Shown here in pieces: positions 54,030 to 62,934 of a DNA stretch of 64,000 bases (its first letter is position 1; each line of letters begins with the position of its first letter). Below the pieces are notes generated by a model that worked only from the letters and a program-made list of their open reading frames with translations, was not told where the DNA came from and did no database searches. The translations under genes were made by a program, and so were the position numbers. The DNA is taken from assembly GCA_009377695.1 (NCBI GenBank), contig WHTP01000007.1, forward strand, positions 16,071 to 80,070, read 5' to 3'. The DNA is from Hyphomicrobiales bacterium (GTDB lineage: Bacteria > Pseudomonadota > Alphaproteobacteria > Rhizobiales > Xanthobacteraceae).

Positions 54030-55508
54030 ATGTCTGAGTACGACGTGATTGTTGTGGGCGGCGGCAATGCAGCGTTCTGCGCGGCGCTGGCGGCGCAGGA
54101 GCAGGGCGCGAAGGTCGTGGTGCTGGAAGCCGCGCCGGAGGACGAGGCCGGCGGCAACAGCCGCTTCACCGCGGGCTCGATCCGCGTGGTCTATAACGGC
54201 GTCGACGACATCAAGACGCTGGTCCCCGATCTCACCCCGAAGGAGATCGAAGAGACCGATTTCGGCACCTATACCGCCGAGCAGTTCTTTGACGACATGG
54301 CGCGGGTGACGCAGAACCGCGCCGATCCCGATCTCGTCGAACTCCTGGTCACGAAGAGCTTCGACACGCTCAATTGGATGCGCGAGAAGGGCGTGCGCTT
54401 CATCCCGATCTATGGCCGGCAGGCCTTCAAGATCGATGGCAAGTTCAAGTTCTGGGGCGGCCTGACGATCGAGTCCGTCGGCGGCGGTCCTGGCCTTGTC
54501 AACATGCTGACCGAGTCCGCCAAGAAGCGCGGCATCGAGATCCGCTACCAGACCCGCGCGCTCTCGCTCATTCACAGCGGCGACCGCGTCGAGGGCGTGC
54601 GCATCCGTCACGACGGCCGGGAGAGTGACATCCGCGGCAAGGCAGTCGTGCTCGCCTCCGGCGGCTTCCAGGCCAATCCGGAATGGCGCACGCGCTATCT
54701 CGGTCCGGGCTGGGACCTCGCCAAGGTGCGCGGCACCCGCTTCAACACCGGCGACGGCATCCGCATGGCGCTGGAGATCGGCGCGAGCCCGTGCGGCAAC
54801 TGGTCGGGCTGCCACGCCGTGCAGTGGGAGATGAACGCGCCGGAGTTCGGCGATCTCGCGGTCGGCGACCAGTTCCAGAAGCACTCCTATCCGTTCGCGA
54901 TGCTGGTCAACGCCACCGGCAAGCGGTTCGTCGACGAAGGTGCCGACTTCCGCAACTACACCTATGCGAAGTACGGCCGCGTGGTGCTGGAGCAGCCCGG
55001 CCAGTTCGCCTGGCAGGTGTTCGATCAGAAGACGAAGCATCTGCAGCGCGACGAATACCGCATCCGCCAGATCACCAAAGTCGTCGGCAACACCATCGAG
55101 GAGTTCGCGTCGAAGCTCGAGGGCGTGAACGCGGAGCAATTCATCAAGACAGTCGCGGAGTGGAACAAGGCGGTCCGTCAGGACATCCCGTTCAATCCGA
55201 ACGTGAAGGACGGCCGCTGCACCGAAGGCCTCGCGATCAACAAATCGAACTGGGCAAACACGCTCGATACCCCGCCCTACGAAGGTTACGCCGTCACCTG
55301 CGGCATCACCTTCACCTTCGGCGGCCTGCGCGTGAACACCGACTGCGAGGTCTTGAACACCGACTACCAGCCGATCCGTGGCCTCTATGCGGCGGGCGAG
55401 CTGGTCGGCGGCGTGTTCTACTTCAACTATCCGGGCGGCTCGGGGCTGTGCTCCGGCGCGGTGTTCGGCAAGATCGCCGGCACCTCGGCAGGACGCGCGG
55501 CGAACTAG
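54030..55508 (+). CDS. tcuA: FAD-dependent dehydrogenase, tricarballylate dehydrogenase (TcuA)-like
   Basis: 492 residues, GAGGAGAAAGA before the ATG. The dinucleotide fold is YDVIVVGGGNAAFCAALAAQEQG; the fumarate-reductase/succinate-dehydrogenase capping domain covers the middle (RFIPIYGRQAFKIDGKFKFW), with VVLASGGFQANPEW and the C-terminal GLYAAGELVGGVFYFNYPGGSGL. AGGNSRFTAGSIRVVYNG is the part that most resembles TcuA. In that pathway it makes cis-aconitate from tricarballylate. No tcuB is adjacent, so the substrate could be another carboxylate. Confidence 0.8.
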   Translation: MSEYDVIVVGGGNAAFCAALAAQEQGAKVVVLEAAPEDEAGGNSRFTAGSIRVVYNGVDDIKTLVPDLTPKEIEETDFGTYTAEQFFDDMARVTQNRADPDLVELLVTKSFDTLNWMREKGVRFIPIYGRQAFKIDGKFKFWGGLTIESVGGGPGLVNMLTESAKKRGIEIRYQTRALSLIHSGDRVEGVRIRHDGRESDIRGKAVVLASGGFQANPEWRTRYLGPGWDLAKVRGTRFNTGDGIRMALEIGASPCGNWSGCHAVQWEMNAPEFGDLAVGDQFQKHSYPFAMLVNATGKRFVDEGADFRNYTYAKYGRVVLEQPGQFAWQVFDQKTKHLQRDEYRIRQITKVVGNTIEEFASKLEGVNAEQFIKTVAEWNKAVRQDIPFNPNVKDGRCTEGLAINKSNWANTLDTPPYEGYAVTCGITFTFGGLRVNTDCEVLNTDYQPIRGLYAAGELVGGVFYFNYPGGSGLCSGAVFGKIAGTSAGRAAN

Positions 55509-55544
55509 TTTGGATTGGTGGCACAGGGGCGCAGCAAATTCGGT

Positions 55545-55658
55545 GCGTCCCCTCCCCCGCTTGCGGGGGGAGGGTTAGGGAGGGGGCAGGTAAGCACGGC
55601 CTGAGCAAATCCACCCTCTCCCCACCCCTCTCCCGCAAGCGGGAGAGGGAGCAGACCG
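55545..55658. repeat. GC-rich palindromic repeat, variant form
   Basis: CGTCCCCTCCCCCGCTTGCGGGGGGAGGGTTAGGGAGGGGGC ... CCACCCCTCTCCCGCAAGCGGGAGAGGGAGCAGACCGAG, two hairpins in tandem. Same arrangement as 46369-46513. Lies between tcuA-like and amidase genes on the same strand. Confidence 0.88.
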
Positions 55659-55693
55659 AGTCCGCGACACTGTTTTGCTAAGGCAAGTCGATC

Positions 55694-56974
55694 ATGAGTA
55701 ACCTCAATAAGCTCTCCGCCGCCGACATCGCACGCGGCATCGCGGCGAAGAAATTCACCGCCGAGGCGGTCGTGCGCGACTGCCTTGACCGCATCGCCGA
55801 CCGCGAGCCGACGGTGCACGCCTGGGCGACAATCGATCCCGACTACGCGCTGATGCAGGCGCGTGCGCTCGACCGGATGCCGTCCTCGCGCGGCGCGCTG
55901 CACGGCGTGCCGATCGGCGTGAAGGACATCATCGACACCGAGTACCTGCCGACCGAAATGGGCTCCGCGATCTACAAGGGCCACCGCTCGTTCGGCGACG
56001 CCGCCTGCGTCGCGCTCGCGCGCATGGCCGGCGCTGTCATCCTCGGCAAGACCGTCACCGCCGAGTTCGCCGGCATGTCCCCAGGCCCCACCACCAATCC
56101 GCACAATACTGCGCACACACCGGGCGGCTCGTCGTCGGGCTCGGCGGCGGCGGTCGCGGATTTCATGGTGCCGGTCGCCTACGGCACACAGACCGGCGGC
56201 TCGGTGCTGCGCCCCGCATCATATTGCGGCTGCGTCGGCTACAAGCCGACGTTCAACCTGATCAACCGTCAGGGCATCAAGTTCGCCGCCGAGACGCTCG
56301 ATACCATCGGGCTGATCGCGCGCACCGTCGACGACGTCGAGCTCGTCATGGCCGTGCTCATCAACAAGCCGCCGCGCTATCTCCGGCGCGACGCCCCGCC
56401 CCGGCTCGGCCTGTGCCGCACGCCGCTGTGGGACACTGCGGAAGAACCGACCATGCAGGCGGTCGAGGACGCCGCCAAGCGGCTCGCCGCCGCCGGCGCC
56501 TCGGTGAAGGAAATCGTGCTGGGCGACGAATTCACGAAGCTCTATGAGACGGCGCGCGAGACCATCAACAATTACGAACGCTCGAAGAGCATGGCTGCCG
56601 ACTGGCAGCATCATCCGGACAAGATCAGCAAGGTGCTGGGCGGCCGCATCAAGGAGGGCCTGGCGATGAAGCACGAGGACTACATCGCGGCGCTGCAACT
56701 CGCCGAGCGTTGCCGGGCGCGCATCGACGACGCCTATGACGGCATCGATGCGATCATTTCGCCTTGCGTGAAGGGCGAAGCGCCCGTGGGCATAAGTTAC
56801 ACCGGCGAGCCGGGGTTCCAGCAGTTCTGGACGGTGCTGAACGGTCCCGCGATGTCACTGCCGACCCACCAAGGGCCGCAGGGCCTGCCGGTCGGCATCC
56901 AGCTGGTCGCGCCGAGATATCACGACGACCAGCTCTTCGCCTGCGCGCGCTGGGTGATGGAGCGCCTGGTTTAG
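55694..56974 (+). CDS. Amidase signature family hydrolase
   Basis: 426 residues. The Ser-cisSer-Lys triad is present: Lys in GVPIGVKDIIDTEYLPTEMG, cis-Ser in TPGGSSSGSAAAVADF and the nucleophile Ser in GTQTGGSVLRPASYCGCVG. Cleaves an amide or, less often, works as a transamidase; the short length and lack of gatC/gatB nearby argue against GatA. Follows a TcuA-like gene and precedes an ABC importer, so it may release a carboxylic acid from an imported amide. Confidence 0.9.
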   Translation: MSNLNKLSAADIARGIAAKKFTAEAVVRDCLDRIADREPTVHAWATIDPDYALMQARALDRMPSSRGALHGVPIGVKDIIDTEYLPTEMGSAIYKGHRSFGDAACVALARMAGAVILGKTVTAEFAGMSPGPTTNPHNTAHTPGGSSSGSAAAVADFMVPVAYGTQTGGSVLRPASYCGCVGYKPTFNLINRQGIKFAAETLDTIGLIARTVDDVELVMAVLINKPPRYLRRDAPPRLGLCRTPLWDTAEEPTMQAVEDAAKRLAAAGASVKEIVLGDEFTKLYETARETINNYERSKSMAADWQHHPDKISKVLGGRIKEGLAMKHEDYIAALQLAERCRARIDDAYDGIDAIISPCVKGEAPVGISYTGEPGFQQFWTVLNGPAMSLPTHQGPQGLPVGIQLVAPRYHDDQLFACARWVMERLV

Positions 56975-57376
56975 GCCGTAAGCACCTCGGTAGGCTTGAG
57001 ACGGGAGCGACGGTAGACAAGCCGCTTTGCCGGCATCGCATGCGGCATCGTCATCATCTGTCGTAGTCCATGCCACGGTGCAGCTGATCAGCGGCTCCGG
57101 TATCTTGATATAGACCACGCTCGGCTTGCCCGAGTGAACCCACCTGCGGAACTTTCTTGACGGTTGCTTAGGACGACCTGCGATCTCGTGCACCGCAGCA
57201 AACTGCATTCTCAACTCGATTTGTTTCATCGGTGTGCGCGAGCGTGACCACAAGCCGCACGTGCGTGCGACCGCGGCGACATGCCGAGGGCAGCCGCTGA
57301 GGCATATTTATATCGTTGACCGCAAGTCCCTCGCGAAAGGTCAGGTCCAGCCGCAGACACCAGGGAGAGCCAGGTC
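56975..57376. other. Interval with a possible minus-strand remnant
   Basis: 402 bp. On the minus strand MKQIELRMQFAAVHEIAGRP...VVYIKIPEPLIS (about 57230-57080) has plausible protein character, but it then continues antisense into the amidase gene. I cannot assign it. The final 20 bp contain the ribosome site AGGGAGAGCC of the next gene. Confidence 0.3.
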
Positions 57377-58393
57377 ATGAAATATCCACACGTGATATCG
57401 GCCTTGTTCGCTGCTGCGTTATTTGCAGTACCGAGCTTGGCAAGCGCCGAATCGAAGCTGGTTGTGGCAATGCCCACAACGCCGCCGAACATCGTTCACA
57501 TGCCGATCCACATTGCCCGCGACCTTGGGCTCTACAAGAAGCTGGGCTTGACGGTCGACACCGTCCAGCTCGAGGGCGGTGTGAAAACGTATCGCGCCAT
57601 GGTGGCTCGCAACGCCGACATTGCCTCGGCGTCAGGCCCATTCTCGATCGTCGGCTTGGCCAGAGGCGCGCCCACCAAGGCCATTCTTGCATATGCGCCC
57701 AAGCTCGAAGCCTCGATGATCGTGAATAAGGACATCAAGACCATGGCCGACCTCAAGGGCAAGCGCATCGGCATCCAGCAGCCAGGAGGCTTTGCGGACG
57801 TTCTGGCGCGCGCCGTGCTGCGCGCCGCCAAAATAGATCCCAAGGAGGTGCACTTCGTCAGCATTGCGTCCGAGGACGTGCCGGCACTGGTCGCCAATCA
57901 GATCGACACCGCCATCCTGCATGTTGAGCAGGAGATCGTGGCCCAGAGCAAGGTTCCAGGCCTGCATGCGATCGCAAGGCTTTGGGAAATCCAGCCGAAG
58001 AACCTCTACAATGTGATGGCGGTGACCGACAAGACCGTCAAAGAAAAGCAGGCGGCACTGCAAGCCTTCGTTACAGGAACGATCGAAGCCACCCGCCTGA
58101 TGTACACCGACAAGGCCAGGGTGCTGCCGGTTCTGGTCAAGTACACCGAACTTCCGAAGGACGTGGTCGAGAAGGCTTACGACTTCATGGTGAAAAACTG
58201 CATTTGGGACGCCAATCACGGTCTCGACCGGAATCGGGTGAACTTCACCGCCAGCCTGATGACAAGGGTCGGCAACATCCCGCAGGGCAAAACGCCAAAG
58301 TACGAGGACATCGTCGAGCTGTCGTTCGCAAACAAGGCGCTCAAGGAACTTGGCGACTGGAAGGGGCCGATGTGCATGGCCCACGCCAGCTGA
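57377..58393 (+). CDS. ABC transporter substrate-binding protein, NMT1/SsuA-like
   Basis: 338 residues. The signal peptide MKYPHVISALFAAALFAVPSLASA is followed by the NMT1/THI5-like periplasmic fold: PIHIARDLGLYKKLGLTVDT, LKGKRIGIQQPGGFADVL, VHFVSIASEDVPALVANQID. Binds a sulfonate, pyrimidine, aromatic or similar small molecule outside the membrane and passes it to the permease and ATPase encoded next. Confidence 0.88.
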   Translation: MKYPHVISALFAAALFAVPSLASAESKLVVAMPTTPPNIVHMPIHIARDLGLYKKLGLTVDTVQLEGGVKTYRAMVARNADIASASGPFSIVGLARGAPTKAILAYAPKLEASMIVNKDIKTMADLKGKRIGIQQPGGFADVLARAVLRAAKIDPKEVHFVSIASEDVPALVANQIDTAILHVEQEIVAQSKVPGLHAIARLWEIQPKNLYNVMAVTDKTVKEKQAALQAFVTGTIEATRLMYTDKARVLPVLVKYTELPKDVVEKAYDFMVKNCIWDANHGLDRNRVNFTASLMTRVGNIPQGKTPKYEDIVELSFANKALKELGDWKGPMCMAHAS

Positions 58394-58517
58394 CGACAGC
58401 AGCCGACGTAACCGGGGCGGATACGGCCGTTGTAGTCCCCGCCTCCGCCCGCTTCTTCGTTGTCGTCGGCGGCATTGGTACGTAGCGAACGCCTAGCGCC
58501 GCGACAGGAGCAATCGC

Positions 58518-59354
58518 ATGAGCGCAGTCAATGAGGCCCCTGCTGGCGCCGCCACAGTAGGACAGCGGCCCACAGCGGCGGCAAAAAAGGATCGCCCGCC
58601 AATCTGGCAACGGTCGGCCTTTTACCGATATGGCTTCCTGATCGTGATCCTGCTGCTTTGGGAAATCCTAGGTCCCCTGGTCAATCCAATCTTTTTTTCC
58701 TACCCCAGCAAAATTGCAGTCGCCTTCGTAAACCTGACGCTCTCCGGTGAACTGATCTATTATCTGCTGCAAAGCTTGCAGGTGTTGTTCTACGGCCTGA
58801 GCTTCGCGATCGTGATCGGAATTCCGCTCGCCGTCCTGATGGCGCGCGTCAAGCCGGTCGATTGGGCGCTCGAGCTGCCAGTCAACGCGCTTTACGCCAC
58901 ACCAATGGTTGCGCTGGTGCCGATCCTGGTGTTGTGGTTCGGCATCTACATGACGGCGAAGATCATCGTCGTGTTTTTGTTCGCGGTGTTTCCGATCCTG
59001 ATCAACACCTATCAGGGCGTGCGCGAATGCGACAAGAACCTGCTCGAAGTGGCGCGCTCGTTCCGCTCCAGTGAATGGCAGACGTGGAAGGAGGTGCTGC
59101 TGCCGTTCGCGGTGCCGTATATCGCGGCTGGAATCCGGCTCGCGATTGGCCGCGGCCTGGTGGGCATGGTGATCGCCGAGTTCTACACCACGATCTCAGG
59201 TCTTGGATACATGATCACGCGCTACGCCAACATCTTCGAAATGGACAAGACCTTTGTCCCAGTGATCCTGCTGATGTTCCTCGGCGTGACCTTGACGGCG
59301 CTGCTTAAGCGGCTGGAGCGGCGCATCGCGCCCTGGAGCCGTGCCGACACATGA
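58518..59354 (+). CDS. ABC transporter permease, SsuC/TauC-like
   Basis: 278 residues with about six membrane helices (YRYGFLIVILLLWEILGPLV; LQVLFYGLSFAIVIGIPLAV; IIVVFLFAVFPILINTYQG). The EAA loop contacting the ATPase is EVARSFRSSEWQTWKEVLLPFAVPYIAAG. Second gene of the SBP-permease-ATPase importer; the downstream start lies 22 bp after its stop. Confidence 0.92.
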   Translation: MSAVNEAPAGAATVGQRPTAAAKKDRPPIWQRSAFYRYGFLIVILLLWEILGPLVNPIFFSYPSKIAVAFVNLTLSGELIYYLLQSLQVLFYGLSFAIVIGIPLAVLMARVKPVDWALELPVNALYATPMVALVPILVLWFGIYMTAKIIVVFLFAVFPILINTYQGVRECDKNLLEVARSFRSSEWQTWKEVLLPFAVPYIAAGIRLAIGRGLVGMVIAEFYTTISGLGYMITRYANIFEMDKTFVPVILLMFLGVTLTALLKRLERRIAPWSRADT

Positions 59355-59376
59355 CGCCGACAGAAGGCAGCAACCT

Positions 59377-60207
59377 ATGAGCATGACCACGGAAACTGCG
59401 TCGGCGGGGTTTGCGGCTCGGCCCGGGTCGTCGCTAGAGCGTATCCGGGTGCGCCGGCTTGCGAAGAATTTCGGCGCGCTCGAAGTGTTCCGCGACGTCA
59501 ATTTCGACCTTGGCGAGCGCGAGATCGTGACCATCGTCGGCCCGTCGGGCTGTGGCAAGACCACGCTGCTGCGCTGCATTGATGGTCTGCTGCCGGTTGA
59601 CGAGGGCGAAATCTGGTGCGGCCGCGAGCAAATCACAGAGCCGATTGCCGGCGTAGCGATGGTGTTCCAGCATTTCGGCTTATTTCCCTGGAAGACGGTC
59701 TACGACAACGTCGCCTATGGGCTGCGCATGGCGGGAGTCTCCGCTGCCGAGCTCGCCGAGCGCGTGCCGCAATTCATCAAGCTCGTCGGGCTCGGCGGCT
59801 TCGAGCACGCCTACCCCTGGCAAATGTCCGGTGGCATGCAGCAGCGCTGCGGGCTCGCTCGCGCGCTGGCAATCGAACCAAGTGTGCTCTTGATGGACGA
59901 GCCGTTCGCTGCGGTCGATGCCCAGACCCGCGAAATTCTGCAATTCGAGCTGCTGCGCATCTGGGAAACCCGTCCGACCAGCATGATCTTCGTGACGCAT
60001 TCGATCGAGGAGGCGGTGCTGATGGGCGACCGTGTATTTGTGCTCAAGGGCCGCCCGAGCAATATCGCCAAAGTGGTCGACATCGACCTCCCGCGGCCGC
60101 GCAGCCGCGAGACGCTGCGCGCAGCGCGCTTCACCGAGCTGCGCGAACTCGTGTGGAGCACGCTGATGAAAGAAGCGCGCGAGGCCGAGTTCCACCTCGA
60201 GCGCTGA
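59377..60207 (+). CDS. ABC transporter ATP-binding protein, SsuB/TauB-like
   Basis: 276 residues from ATG 59377. Walker A IVGPSGCGKTTLLRCIDG, Q-loop MVFQHFGLFPWKTVYDNV, signature MSGGMQQRCGLARALA, Walker B VLLMDEPFAAVD and the switch His in IFVTHSIEEAV are all intact. Energises import by the preceding two genes. Confidence 0.95.
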   Translation: MSMTTETASAGFAARPGSSLERIRVRRLAKNFGALEVFRDVNFDLGEREIVTIVGPSGCGKTTLLRCIDGLLPVDEGEIWCGREQITEPIAGVAMVFQHFGLFPWKTVYDNVAYGLRMAGVSAAELAERVPQFIKLVGLGGFEHAYPWQMSGGMQQRCGLARALAIEPSVLLMDEPFAAVDAQTREILQFELLRIWETRPTSMIFVTHSIEEAVLMGDRVFVLKGRPSNIAKVVDIDLPRPRSRETLRAARFTELRELVWSTLMKEAREAEFHLER

Positions 60208-60334
60208 TCGAACCGCCGATCAAACCCTCTCCCGTCATAGTCAGGCTTGTGCCGGTCCATCCATCTGACCCGGGTTCAAATCGGTTCGAACGTCAACTCC
60301 GATTCGCACGCTGATGGGTCATGTGCTCGATCGG

Positions 60335-61309
60335 CTACCGCACCAGCTTGACGCCGCTCTGCACCAGAATCGCGCGCAGTTGCTTCTCGTAGTCGCCGAG
60401 GAAGGCGGTCGTCGCCTTCGCGTTGAGGTAGGCATCGTCGAGCTGATTGGTTTGCAGGAATTTCTGCCAAGTCGCTGACCGAGCCATCTTCGACAGCAAG
60501 TCCTCGTAATAGGCCACCGCGTCGGCGGGCATGTCGGGCGGGCCGATGATGCCGCGCGCTTGCGGCACGTTCGGCACCTTGAAACCCGCCTCCGGCAATG
60601 TCGGCACGTTCTCGAAACCAGGCAACCGCTTCTCGGCGATCTGAACCACCGCGCGCAATTTACCGGCGCGGATCAGTTCACCCGCTTCCGGCGGCTCAAG
60701 CAGCACGAAATCGACATGCCCGCCGAGCACCGCCGCAATGCGCTCGCCGCCGCTCGGGAACGAGACGAACGCCCACTTGGCTCCGCTCTCGGCCATGAGA
60801 AGCTGGCGCACCAGCGCGTCGCGCGCGAGCGGCGAACCGCCCGCTTGCCTGATCTTGGAGCCCTCCTTGAGCGCCGCGTTCATGACATCGCGCAGCGTCT
60901 TGAACGGCGAGTCCGCGCGCACCACGATCACCGCCGGTTCGACCACCAACCGTGAGATCGGCGTCATGTCGACGACCTTGGTGCTCGCCGCCTGCTGCAC
61001 CATCGGGTTGGTCATCCAGACGCTGGTGAAGGCGCCAAGGACATGGGAGTCGCCCCTGCGCCCGACCATGTAGTTCGCAGCGGTGACGCCACCGCCGCCG
61101 ACCTTGTTCGATACCTGGAAGCGCACCGGCGCAAGCTTCTCCTGTTCGATGGTCTGCGCGACGGTGCGACCGAAAATATCGGGACCGGAGCCTGGGCCGT
61201 TGTGAACCACGATCTCGATCGGCTTGGTCGGATTGAACTGCGCCGACGCAGGCGTGGCGCCAATGGCGGCGATCAGCCCGGCCGCTGCGAGCGCGAATCT
61301 CTGAAGCAT
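60335..61309 (-). CDS. Bug-family periplasmic substrate-binding protein
   Basis: 324 residues if started at the third of three consecutive ATGs (61309), which best fits the GGGAGGAG site; 61312 and 61315 are alternatives. The signal peptide ends TPASAQ. FNPTKPIEIVVHNGPGSGPDIFG, VSNKVGGGGVTAANYM and FVSFPSGGERIAAVLGGHVDF show a divergent Bug type lacking the HVPYRG block. Last of a minus-strand group with an MmgE/PrpD gene and an SDR. Confidence 0.85.
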   Translation of the reverse strand: MLQRFALAAAGLIAAIGATPASAQFNPTKPIEIVVHNGPGSGPDIFGRTVAQTIEQEKLAPVRFQVSNKVGGGGVTAANYMVGRRGDSHVLGAFTSVWMTNPMVQQAASTKVVDMTPISRLVVEPAVIVVRADSPFKTLRDVMNAALKEGSKIRQAGGSPLARDALVRQLLMAESGAKWAFVSFPSGGERIAAVLGGHVDFVLLEPPEAGELIRAGKLRAVVQIAEKRLPGFENVPTLPEAGFKVPNVPQARGIIGPPDMPADAVAYYEDLLSKMARSATWQKFLQTNQLDDAYLNAKATTAFLGDYEKQLRAILVQSGVKLVR

Positions 61310-61373
61310 CATCATCTCCTCCCGACCCATTTCTTCTCAGTCGCCGGCATGCTCGCCGACCTGACGTCCTGCT

Positions 61374-62756
61374 TCAAGCGCAAAGATCGATGAGCTCGCG
61401 CGCGTCGCCGAGCTTGTCCAACCGCCACGCCGTCGCTGCGATCTGCCGCGCGCGCGCGTCGCCGATCACAGGCGCGGCGTTGGCGAGGAATTTGTTTTCG
61501 ATGGCGCGGTCGGACATCGGATTATCCACCGTGCCGCTGGCGTGCGCGACGCGCGCTTCGACGCGCTCGCCAGACACCGTCACGAGCGTCGCCTGCGCCT
61601 GATCCTTGCGGAAGCTCTCGTCGGTCGTCACCTCGATCTTGCCGCGTAGCGCGACGACATCAGGCGCCGATGCCCGCGCATCGGAGAATTGCGCGATGCC
61701 GGCGCCGCGGTCGAGATAGGCGACCGCGCCCGCATGGTAGATGCTGAACTTCGACTGCAGTCCGGTCTTCGGATCGCCGAGGCCGGTGATCCGAACGGCG
61801 AGCGGAAGCACACGCGCCTCGATGCGCGCGATCCCGTCGGGCTTGAGCGCGCGCTGCTGGCCAAGCGCCACCATGGCATCGAGGATCGGATGCAGCACGA
61901 CGCCGCAAGCATAAGGCTTGTAGCCGTTGCGCTCGATCTCCCAGCGCGTGCCGAGCTGGTCGAGCACCGCCTCCGGCCTCGCGATCGTACTGTAGATGCG
62001 CGCGAAGCCGCGTTTACCCTCGATGATCTCTTCCGAGCTATCGAAACCTCCTTGCGCAAGCAGCGCAGCCAGAAGTCCGTTCGAGGCCGCGCGGCCAGCG
62101 TGGAACGATTTGCACATGGTGCCGCGATTCTGCTGCATGCCTGCCGCCTGCGTGGCGGCGATGCCGAGCGCGTGCGTCATTTGCTGTGCGTCGAGGCCAA
62201 GCAATTTTCCCGCCGCCGCCCCGGCCGCGATGGTGCCGATGGTGCCGGTGAGATGCCAGCCGCCATCGTGGTGGCCGGGCGCCGCCTGCCCGGTGCGCAC
62301 GCCGGCCTCGAACCCGGCCGCATAGGCGCAGACGAGCGCGCGTCCGTCCACGTTGCCGCGTTCGCAGAGCGCGAATAGCGCCGCGAAGATCGGCGACGAC
62401 GCGTGCAGCACGACGCCGCCCATGTGGGTGTCATCGAAATCGAGCACATGGCCCATCTGGCCGTTGGCGAGCGACGCCTCCGTCAATCCGAGCTTCAGTT
62501 TGTGCCCGAACACCGTCGCCTGCGGCTGCGCATTCAGCATCTTCAGCACCGGCAACAATGTCTCGACCGTCCGATGCCGGCTGCCGGCGAGCGCGCAGCC
62601 GATCCAGTCGAGCACGCCGCGACGCGCCTCATGCACCGCGGCCTCGGGCAAGTCTTCGAAGCGGAAGCGCGCCAGGAACGCCGCGAGGTCGCGCGTGACG
62701 TTCAGCCCAAGCGGCGCCGCGCCGTAGTCGGATTTGGTGGCGGGTTGCACAGCCAT
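61374..62756 (-). CDS. MmgE/PrpD family protein
   Basis: 460 residues, the family length. Family blocks are HEARRGVLDWIGCALAGS, LANGQMGHVLDFDDTHMGGVVLHASSPIF, GYKPYACGVVLHPILDAM and the C-terminal FRKDQAQATLVTVSGERVEARVAHASGTVDNPMSD. Relatives include 2-methylcitrate dehydratase, cis-aconitate decarboxylase and iminodisuccinate epimerase, so the reaction cannot be fixed. Its ribosome site, CTAGGAGGG, overlaps the border of hairpin copy g. Confidence 0.9.
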   Translation of the reverse strand: MAVQPATKSDYGAAPLGLNVTRDLAAFLARFRFEDLPEAAVHEARRGVLDWIGCALAGSRHRTVETLLPVLKMLNAQPQATVFGHKLKLGLTEASLANGQMGHVLDFDDTHMGGVVLHASSPIFAALFALCERGNVDGRALVCAYAAGFEAGVRTGQAAPGHHDGGWHLTGTIGTIAAGAAAGKLLGLDAQQMTHALGIAATQAAGMQQNRGTMCKSFHAGRAASNGLLAALLAQGGFDSSEEIIEGKRGFARIYSTIARPEAVLDQLGTRWEIERNGYKPYACGVVLHPILDAMVALGQQRALKPDGIARIEARVLPLAVRITGLGDPKTGLQSKFSIYHAGAVAYLDRGAGIAQFSDARASAPDVVALRGKIEVTTDESFRKDQAQATLVTVSGERVEARVAHASGTVDNPMSDRAIENKFLANAAPVIGDARARQIAATAWRLDKLGDARELIDLCA

Positions 62757-62767
62757 CGCGCGCCCTC

Positions 62768-62844
62768 CTAGTGCTCCGAACCCGAAGCTCGCAATGCGCT
62801 TGCATCGAGTCGGACTGCGAGCTTCGGGTTCAAAGGAGCACTAG
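62768..62844. repeat. CTAG-type hairpin element, copy g
   Basis: CTAGTGCTCCGAACCCGAAGC ... GCTTCGGGTTCAAAGGAGCACTAG. Stem with the 3-nt bulge, CTAG at both ends. 14 bp from copy h. Confidence 0.92.
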
Positions 62845-62857
62845 AACTATTGAATTC

Positions 62858-62934
62858 CTAGTGTCCTGCGATTCCGAAGTTCGTTTCCGAATTTGCCGCG
62901 AGACCATACGAACTTCGGAATCGCAGGACACTAG
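62858..62934. repeat. CTAG-type hairpin element, copy h, perfect arms
   Basis: CTAGTGTCCTGCGATTCCGAAG ... CTTCGGAATCGCAGGACACTAG. The arms match perfectly over about 28 bp and enclose a loop of about 20 bp. The SDR stop codon TAG (minus strand) lies in its right border. Confidence 0.93.

Noticed and set aside
55694-56974. GatA subunit of the tRNA amidotransferase
   Set aside because: Amidase signature present, but no gatB/gatC neighbours, short length and catabolic context.
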